The notes under the pieces: model-generated
The model's input: the letters and a program-made list of their open reading frames with translations, nothing else
Databases searched by the model: none
What the model was told of the DNA's origin: nothing
NCBI RefSeq assembly: GCF_040412425.1
Contig: NC_089781.1
Coordinates: 50,477,727-50,541,726, forward strand
Reading direction: 5' to 3'
Length of the DNA stretch: 64,000 bases
DNA from: Macrobrachium rosenbergii
Taxonomy: Eukaryota; Arthropoda; Malacostraca; Decapoda; Palaemonidae
Program-made: the position numbers and the translations under genes
Shown: in pieces, positions 56,300 to 64,000 of the stretch
Position numbering within the stretch: position 1 is the stretch's first letter
Layout of the letters: each line of letters begins with the position of its first letter

Positions 56300-59200
56300 T
56301 GCCGAAACGCGGAGCCAAGCGTATTTGAATTGAATGAAATCCTGCTGAATGAATGGCTCCTGTATTCGTCCCAAAGCCTGGGAATACTAAGAGGAATTGC
56401 GACTCTGTGTTGATATGAGAAGAAGAGTCAATGAGGCTATTTTGAGAACTAGACATCAATTCCCTACTATTGATGAATTGTTGATTGATATGAATGGTGC
56501 TGTTGCTTTTTCTAAACTTGATTTGAAGTGGAGTTTTATCAAATTGAGTTAGACCCTGAGAGTAGATATTTAACCACATTTTGTAATACAAAGGTTTGTT
56601 TTAAGGGTACAAACGGTTGTTTGTTTGGAGTTAACTGCTCCTGAGGTTTATCAGCATATTCACAACAAAATTATTACATGATTGTGAAGGGTTAAAATCT
56701 TCTTGAATTGACATAGTGTGTATGGTACTAATGTCAAAGGAAGCATGACAAAGCTGGAAAGGTATTGGCAGCATTGTGTAGTAGAAATCTAACTCTGAAT
56801 CCAGATAAATGTAAATTTGGTACGGAAAAACTAGGTATTTATGGGTCATGTTTTATCTGCAGGGAGGCATTGAACTCTTGGTAATAAAAGTCAGAGCTGT
56901 AAACGAGGCTAAGAAGCCTAAAAATGTAAACGAGTTAGAGTTTCCCTTGGTCTGTAAATTACTGTGGAAGGTTTATAAATAATCTGTCTACTGCTTTGAG
57001 GAACCATTGAGAAGGTTAACTAGGAAGAATGTAATTTGGCATTGAGAATTGAACGAGACATTCATTCAGGAATTAAAGGGCACTTACTTCTGCTGAGAGC
57101 ATGGCTTATTTTAATCCCAGTGTACCTCAGGTAATTGTAGATGCTAGTCCAATTGGACTGGGAGCTATTTTAGTACAGAAACAGGATGATGGATGTTTCA
57201 AACCTGTAATTTATGCCAGTAGATCTTTGACAGATGTTGAACGTCGGTACTCCCAGACAGAAAATGAGGCACTTGCTGTTGTTTGGGCTTGTGAAGGTTT
57301 AGGTGTATGTTTAGGTATTCATTTGAGCTAATTAGTGATCATAGCCACTAGAGGTGATATATTCTCTAAGTCAAAACCTCCTTTACGTATTGAAAGGTGG
57401 GCTCTAAGACTGCAGCCTTTTGATTTTAAAGTGGGTATAAACCTAGGAGGACTAATGCAGCTGATGCATTGTCGAGATTGCCCTTATCAATGTTCTAAAA
57501 GTAATGTATTTGAAGAATATGCTTACTTTATTGCCAAGATTACCAACACCAGTAGCCTTAACTACTAAGGAGATTGAACAAGAGTCTGGTGTTGATGTTG
57601 AGGTTGAGTGAAGTCCGTGGGCTATCAGAAATGGTGACTGGAATGAAGTTCCAGATTTCAAATATGTTAAAGATGAAGTATGTATTTTGGGATGTTTACT
57701 CTTAGAGGTCAAAGAATAATAATACCTAAATCTTTAAGAAGGCAAGTGTGACTTAGCTCACTTGAAGGCCATCAGGGAATTGTAAAATGGAAAAGTAGAC
57801 TAAGACAGAAAGTGTGGTGGCCAAGTTAGATAAAGAAGTGGAACATTATGTAGAAATTGTAAAGCATGTTTGTTGCAGCAGCAGTAATAAGCCAGAACCC
57901 CTGAAACCTACTCCTTTACTGATAGGCTGGCAACATTGGTGTTGATATGGACCTTTACCAGCATGGTGAGAGTTTTGTTAGTTGCTGTGGATTATTATTC
58001 TAGATGGTTTGAAGTAGGAATGCTGTATTCGACTAGTACTACCAAAGGTGGTAAGAATGTCTTGATCATTGGTTTACATCTCACGGTTTGAGCTCATTGT
58101 AACTGATAATGGTGTGCAGTTTACATCTGCAGAGTTAAAGATTTTGTAAGGGTAAATGGTATTTGTCACAGAAAAGTAACACCTTATTCCCCTCAAGCTA
58201 ATGGTGAAGTGGAGAGATACAAAATGGGTCTATTATGAAAGCTATTGAGCAAGTATCAATTTGAAGGGGAAGGGTTGGAGAAAAGAGTTAAAATACTTTT
58301 CTTAAACTTTTGAATCCACTCACATACTGTAACTAATGTTGATCCTGCTGAAATCATATGGTAGGAAAAATTAGAACAAAATTGCCTGAAATATGTTTAG
58401 ATTACACTGGTTGTGATGATGAGATTAGAATAAGGGACCAAAAATGTAAAGAAAAGGGAAAGTGGGCCTGCTGTGATGAAATTCTATGTAAAAGAGGACA
58501 AGTAAGTAAGGTGATTTAGTAGTTTTACAACAAAGTAAAGAAAATAAATTGTCACAAATTTCTTAGTAGACCTTATAGATCATTTGAGAAAAAAAGGTAA
58601 TAAGTGTTCAAGTTGAGTACTGAGGAATACAAGGAGGAGGAATGTTGTTCATATGAAAAAATAATTTTGAAAATGAAAAAGATAAGTTTGAGTTTTGGAA
58701 TGATTGTAGTAATGATGTTGGTGAATTCAGTGATATTAATGAATTCCATTTTAGATCTGACAATGATGAGTTTCATGTAAATAGTTCAGTGTCAGGTCAG
58801 GAACAGCCAAATGTTAATTCAAATGATAGTGCTACATCAGTAAGACCTACACCAGATGCTGATATTGTTGAAAGAGAAGGACTACTAGGGTAAGAAACCC
58901 TTTAGATATTTGAATGACTAGAGGTAATGAAGTTTTATTGCATACAGTATGATGTCATTTATGCTGAGTTGCTGTTGAGTGTAAAATGTTTTTCCTGTTG
59001 TTTTGTAAAGGTGTAAGGTGTCAAAGAAACGAGCAGGTAAAAGATACTGCTACTTTATTACAGATCCAGGCAGTTTATATAACTGACCGACTGACGCCAG
59101 CCCACGAAGACAATGGAATTGACTGTGACCTGAGGTCGAAACAATAAACAATAATAGCCTATGCAGTGAACAGTACAAATTACAATACAAAACGCAAGAA

Positions 59201-59497
59201 CTGCAATATGGATACAGTCTTGTGCCTGTGAATGAAGAACATGTGATACACAATGTGTGACATTTGTATAAATACCGCATAAGTAAAAATAGATTTTAAA
59301 TGCGTGACCTGGCACGTTTTAGACGTGACTAATTGAGCTTGAAGAAAATGGGAAGTCACCAAAAGAAAACATGCTCAGCAGAACTTAATTAATGGCGCCG
59401 CCGAAACACTACCTAACGCCGATACAAAGGAAGAGAGCGATTTTTACATTGTTTTTGTAGCATGCGTGTTGAGTTTGAATGCTCAATAAGGGAGGGA
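56300..59497 (+). pseudogene. Ty3 element E, heavily decayed pol
   Basis: K02A2.6-like Ty3 pol with many frame breaks. RT: HQFPTIDELLIDMNGAVAFSKLDLKWSF (56455-56530) and VNCSPEVYQHIHNKI-like residues (56630-56670). RNase H: VIVDASPIGLGAILVQKQDDG, VIYASRSLTDVERRYSQTENEALAVVWACE (57131-57300), then RIERWALRLQPFDFKV. Integrase: SLEGHQGIVKWKSRLRQKVWWP, SLLITDNGVQFTSAELK (58090-58140) and ANGEVERYK-like residues (58199-58222). The tail ends in a Ser/Asn/Asp-rich stretch. It has lost its 5' LTR, gag and protease. A solo LTR (59012-59448) interrupts its tail. Confidence 0.82.
59012..59448 (-). repeat. Solo LTR in the tail of element E
   Basis: Inverted relative to element E. On the minus strand it starts TGTAAAAATCGC and ends CACCTTACA, with TATATAAACTGCCTGG (TATA-like), AATAAAGTAGCAG and CTGCTCGTTTCTTT. 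Related to the LTRs at 29415 and 34161. A clear target duplication is not seen. Confidence 0.78.
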
Positions 59498-59817
59498 TGT
59501 AGTGTCTGTAAAAAAAACCATTTTCTTTAATGCACTATGTACCTTAACTCTAGGGGGCATTCTCCCTCAACTTTGGGAACATTCTATATTTTGGATGTAT
59601 TGCGCCAAGTAAGCAGGAAGGGCGCCATGTGTTTTGGTTGTTGATACCATGTCGGAACAGTAACGAAAATAAAGTTGTTGCTGCTAAGATGCTGCTGTTA
59701 TTACGCCATCCTCCGCATATATAAAGGCTATCACGGAAGTTTAAGACAAGGGAGCGTAATGAACGGTAATGGTCGGTAGTGAACCGAGGCCTCTGCCTTG
59801 GTGTCTAGTTTAGTACA
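59498..59817 (+). repeat. 3' LTR of Ty3 element E
   Basis: 320 bp, starts TGTAGTGTCTG right after the polypurine tract AATAAGGGAGGGA and ends TTTAGTACA. It contains a TATA-like CATATATAAAGG at about 59717. No partner LTR is left in the window. Confidence 0.75.
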
Positions 59818-60951
59818 TTTGAGTTCTTTTGATGAGTAATCAGTGAGTTCTTATGGATCATAAGCCATTGTTGGATCTTTTAAATAGCTGGATCTTTCCC
59901 TGCTAAGCTTAGGTATATAGAGGGTAGACATAATGTTCTAGAGGACGCCATTAGTAGAAGTTTTTCTGATGCAGATGGTACTCATGTATGTTATGTATCC
60001 GGAGATTGCATAGACTGGGATATTAGTTTAGTAGAAGCTAAGCAGGATAAAGGATGAGATTTTGGCAGATGCAAATGTTTCTTAGAGGGAATTAGTTAGG
60101 AAGGGTTGTAGCTGCCTTTGCAGTGCTCGAATTAGAGGAGTAATTTATTAGTTAGGAAGATTACATACAGACGTGAGAATAGTGAGGACCAGGTGATACA
60201 GCGCAGATCGTTGTTTCCTAGGAGTTTAGTACACAATTCTGGATATTATTGTTCACTGTAGGTATTGAGAAGACATATGGAATATGCAAGGACAACTCTT
60301 TGGAAGAATATACGTCAGTGGAAGACTTTGTGGGTTCAGTTTGTAATGCGTGTAAGCCATCCGAGAGTTGTTTCTTATGAAATTGGGTTCATATGGACCT
60401 TTTGAGCAATTCTGTGAATCTAGTTATGGTCATAGGCACCTGTTGGTGGTTGTTGATGAGTTAACTAGGTTCGTAGAGATTTTCCATTTAGGCTTATCAA
60501 ACGTGGAAGAGGTAGCAGTCATATTCTTTAATGGGTATATTTGTCCTTATGGGGTTCTTGATTGCCGATTTCGATAATGGAAGAATTTGTAGACAAGACG
60601 TTAGAGTGTCGTGGTGTGAAGCATTCGGAGGTCACTATTATTCCTGTAGACCAGGCTGGAGAAACGTGAACGGGCAAATAGGAGGGTCATTGAATATCTC
60701 AGGATGACTGTGGAGGTGGAAACGATGTAAATTTGGGTCGATATACTCCACAGGTGCAGCATAGCATTAATTCCATGGTTAGTGATACCATTGGAATGTC
60801 TTCCAATGAAGGCGCTGTTTGGTTACCCAGCACGGGGTGCGTTCGATTTGTTGCCTATTCCATCGGGGGATGAGACGGTTAGGGTGCTCGTGTCGACTGC
60901 AAAAGAGAGATATAAGCGTCTTGCTAGGAATCTTGAAATGAAAACGCGGGA
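59818..60951 (+). pseudogene. Fragment G: RNase H end and integrase related to element C
   Basis: RNase H end with MDHKPLLDLLN and YIEGRHNVLEDAISRSF (59850-59970), a linker with WDISLVEAKQD, then integrase core pieces: SYGHRHLLVVVDELTRFVEIFHL (60420-60490), ICPYGVLDCRF, and a C-terminal part ALFGYPARGAFDLLP near 60810-60860. The same motifs and order occur in element C (minus strand, 14414-15872). Element F interrupts it at 60952. Frameshifts throughout. Confidence 0.8.
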
Positions 60952-61150
60952 TGTTAGGATGAGCATAATTAAATACAGGGCCGGATACAAGGTTTATTGT
61001 GAATCCGTTACAACAACTTGCCGCCAAGGACCAGCACACCGGCCGCATGACAGCTTCGCTTGGAACAAGACTCAAAACAAAAAGACGTTCACAGCAGGGA
61101 ATAGAATCAAGAATTAACAAAAGTTACCTTTTTTTATCTAAAACTCTACA
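60952..61150 (-). repeat. 199-bp 3' LTR of element F
   Basis: Inverted copy of 38862-39060, the same length; on the minus strand it starts TGTAGAGTTTTAG after AGGGATAAGGGA and ends CATCCTAACA. It abuts fragment G. Confidence 0.9.
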
Positions 61151-61289
61151 TCCCTTATCCCTAGAAAACGTAATATTCCAATTTAAAACATCAGATAATT
61201 AAATAAATCAATACTTCTTCCAAAATATGTTACAAATATAAACAAAACAACATGATAAATAACATGTTTGTATATATTTATAAGATCAA

Positions 61290-62640
61290 GTCGATCTGAG
61301 TTTACTTATTCGGGCTGGATGCCTTAACATTGGCAGTTATGCTGAACATTCACTATGTTATTTACAGTTACTTCTGTAGGTTCTTCATTTACTATTATCA
61401 CATAGTGTCTGAAATGAAGCACTATATCAAATTTACAGATGACTTGGAGATATTGGATGCACTTCTTTATTGGATTAGTTAAATCACACATATATCTGTA
61501 TAATCTGATCTGCATGTCTTGTCCAAATAATAATGCAAAACTCTGTACTTCCACCTTATAATTTTATAAACAGTGCTACAATCTTTCAGCTACCCATGGT
61601 GAACCTTTTAAAATTACGAACAAACACAGCATCATTGACTTTGCCACAATTTACCTTCCTCCTGGAAAATTTCACCCCTCATTTCCTTAAAGATTTGTCT
61701 TTCAGTTTAACCGATTCAACAGTACCTTTGAAATTCCTACAAACATTATTTCTGCTGGGGCCTTACCGTGGAAGAATTCACAGTCCTCCTATAGGTGTAC
61801 AAAAATCCTACAAATTCTGAGTCCTGAATATCTCCTTCTTAGAATTTTCCTAGGCCCTCCTTGGATATTTCCTGCCTTGCTCATTAGACATTGGAGGATG
61901 GATGATAGAGGGCTGGTGTTACATGCTTAATACTATTTTACACAAAGAACTCCTCCATCTCTTAGAAGCAAATTTGGAGCATTATCTATTCTAATGACCT
62001 GGTATACTTAAATTACAATGCCTCAAATGACCAATGGTAACAGCTGACGTAGTGGAACTAGAAAAATGAATATCCAAAAATTTACTGAGAATCTACAATT
62101 ATCAAAATATTTACCATCCATTGGTCCTGCATGAAATCTATGTGCAGTCAGACCATGATTTACCAACAATAGGCCAAGACAATGTAGGAGCTCGAGTTTG
62201 TAAAATTCTTAAATAATCTACAATTCTTTATGACACCTCTATGTCTGGTCTATCTTTGGCCACCCATGCCCAATTCAACACTCGGCTTTCATAGCATTTT
62301 ATACCATTATGCCCACAATGCAAATGGTTTCAAGCCTTACATCTTAACTCAGCAGGAATCAAACCTATTTCTGCAATATTACACCATTATGGAGAGATAA
62401 ATCATCTTTTACAGAGGCATATTCCAGAAGTGACATATTATGTTCCCTTGACACATCCCAGCTTCAAACAATTTTCCAACTGAGACAATACAGCATCATG
62501 TATTGGTGAAATGTTTAACTGCCTGAAAAGAGATGTCATCAAAATCAAGTAATTCAACCAATTTAACATACTCAGCTGGTGTACCAGAATGAAAATCATC
62601 ATCAAGTGCAATCTGCTTAAGGCATCAGCAATTACAACCT
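61290..62640 (-). pseudogene. Element F integrase and tail
   Basis: Reverse complement of 37380-38731 of D with indels. Readable pieces include the C-terminal chromatin-side segment around 61820-61600, the NGLAERA-type Glu region cognate near 61900, and the zinc-binding region cognate near 62200-62340. No open frame longer than about 95 codons, and those on the plus strand are shadows. Confidence 0.75.
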
Positions 62641-64000
62641 TCCCAGGGTTTGTGAACTAATTCATAATCATACTGAGATAACAACAAAGCCCATCTTTGT
62701 ATTCTAAATTAGCATTACATGGGAATCTGTTTCCTCTTCAAAAAGGAGTCCCAGTAATGGTTTATGATCAGTTCTAACCAACAAAATTCCTGCCAAGCAA
62801 AAAATATCTAAAACGTTTCACAGCAAAAATAGGCTAATCCTTCTTTATCCCCAACTAAAGAAATTAGTTCCTTTCTGCTTTAGACAGTTTTTACTTGCAA
62901 AATAAATTGTTTTCTTAGTCACCAACCTTTTTGCAACATAACACACCCCACACCTACAGGAGACATCCACTTCAATGATTAAAGGACTATTCCCATCAAA
63001 ACTAGTCAGCACTTTGGACTCAGAAAAAATCTTGTACCTTCAGAGAAACGCCTTCTGCTGTACTGAAGTCCATCTAAATTTACATTTTTGCTTCAACCAC
63101 AAATCATACAAGGGAATTGTAGAAAAGTGCACACACAACCTTGCAGCAGTAAGTAATCATGCCTAAAGAGTTAGACTTCTTCAACAGAAATGGACATGGG
63201 CAATCTGAAATAACTAGTCCCTTTGAAGATGGCTTGACTCCTTCACCTGAGATGGTATCCTAAATATTCAATAAGTTCAGCCTCAAAATAGTCTTAAGTC
63301 TTGTTGTTTTGTACATTATGTGCTTGCAAAAGTTCTTAAAACAGCACCAATCGGTGATCATGTCTTTTGGTAGCACCACTACAATAATATCATCTAAATA
63401 ACCTTTACACCCTCCACATTTGCCAACAGTTGAAAATAAACCAACTCTTTGGAAATACCAGGAGATGAGGACAAGCCAAAAAGGTAAGCAACATATTTAA
63501 ACAATCCTTTATGAGTATTAATTACTAAATACTCTTGACTTTTCTCATCAACAGATTATTTGAAGATAAGCATTCTTTAAAAATCAATTTTGGAAAAAAC
63601 CACCCCACCATAACAGATAACAATTCCTCTATCTTTGGTAATAGGTACACCTGTCACAATAATTTGGTTATTCAAAATTTTAAAATCTCCACACAAATCC
63701 TCATTTCAACCTTATTTTCTTTCAATACAGGTACAATAGGAACTGCCCATTCACTATGTGATACGGGTTCCATCATTTCATCATACCTACAGCTTATCTA
63801 AGGCATCTTCAAGTATTTTTCTTGTAATAAAAGACTGTACATTAACTATAAACTTTGGGTAACATTACATATTTTAAAATGAATCTTGGCCAAAACACCA
63901 GCAATAGGTTTACTTGGATGTAAGTAATTATCTAGCGCTTTCTGCACTCCACGTAGCAACCTTTATTACTCTAAGTACCTTCATCTATTCAATAGATAAA
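62640..64000 (-). pseudogene. Element F RNase H, RT and linker
   Basis: Reverse complement of 35935-37330 of D. Cognates of VDASPVGVGCV (about 62955), TDHKPLL (about 62755) and YLDDIIV (about 63400) can be read, broken by single-base indels. It runs off the window at the linker before RT. Confidence 0.78.

Larger units (their letters stand above)
60952..64000 (-). mobile_element. Ty3 element F, inverted 3' half copy of D
   Basis: Minus-strand copy of the same family as D, running from the right window edge (protease-RT linker, equivalent to about 35935 in D) to the 199-bp LTR at 61150-60952. Equivalent domains: RT about 63910-63410 with a kept YLDDIIV box near 63400, RNase H about 63110-62680, integrase about 62630-61750, tail about 61550-61290. 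All are broken by small indels and stops. Its 5' part lies outside the window. Confidence 0.87.

Overview
This is eukaryotic, intron-poor repeat DNA, most likely from an arthropod and probably a decapod crustacean. The guess rests on the mix of Ty3/gypsy, BEL/Pao, errantivirus-like, P-like, hAT-like and Jockey-type elements, long (TA)n microsatellites and tRNA-derived SINE-like repeats. I find no convincing single-copy host gene. Nearly every coding stretch is a decayed transposable element, often inserted inside another.

Left part (1-21,000). 1-3,440 is a minus-strand Ty3 element (copy A) whose 5' LTR runs into a 165-bp (TA)n tract. 3,600-7,700 holds microsatellites, a tRNA-derived SINE and a frameshifted ORF1 of a Jockey-type LINE. 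7,710-11,347 is a pair of short non-autonomous LTR elements (TRIM-like), one inserted into the terminal bases of the other; an inverted fifth LTR lies at 11,623-12,226. 12,228-20,560 is a second minus-strand Ty3 element (C), with a possible env-like third gene, flanked by a direct repeat of about 470 bp.

Central part (21,000-56,200). A single plus-strand BEL/Pao element appears to have been split by successive insertions. In order its pieces are gag (21,760-22,877), protease (22,878-23,065 and 27,749-28,230), linker, RT (28,950-29,414 and 29,794-30,003), RNase H (39,061-39,600) and integrase (54,770-56,196). Into it went Ty3 copy B (4.68 kb, target duplication CCAG), a TRIM solo LTR, another solo LTR (target duplication ATGC), SINEs with a hAT-like transposase gene, Ty3 element D, and a large errantivirus-like element H (gag-pol-env). 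H carries a 1.8-kb tandem duplication in pol, and its env is split by a 3.0-kb P-like DNA transposon with an exact 8-bp target duplication. The 3' LTR of H holds a series of CCAAT boxes about 50 bp apart and an inserted SINE. A deleted Tc1/mariner-like transposase lies between H and the BEL integrase.

Right part (56,200-64,000). A heavily decayed Ty3 element E with its 320-bp 3' LTR, a solo LTR inside its tail, a fragment (G) related to element C, and finally F, an inverted copy of the 3' half of D that ends in the same 199-bp LTR and runs off the window.

The genes do not form a host pathway. They act together only as retroelement cassettes. The TRIM elements share primer-binding site and polypurine tract with the A/B Ty3 family, which suggests that A/B enzymes once moved them. 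Coordinates of decayed domains are approximate, because they were read by eye across frameshifts.
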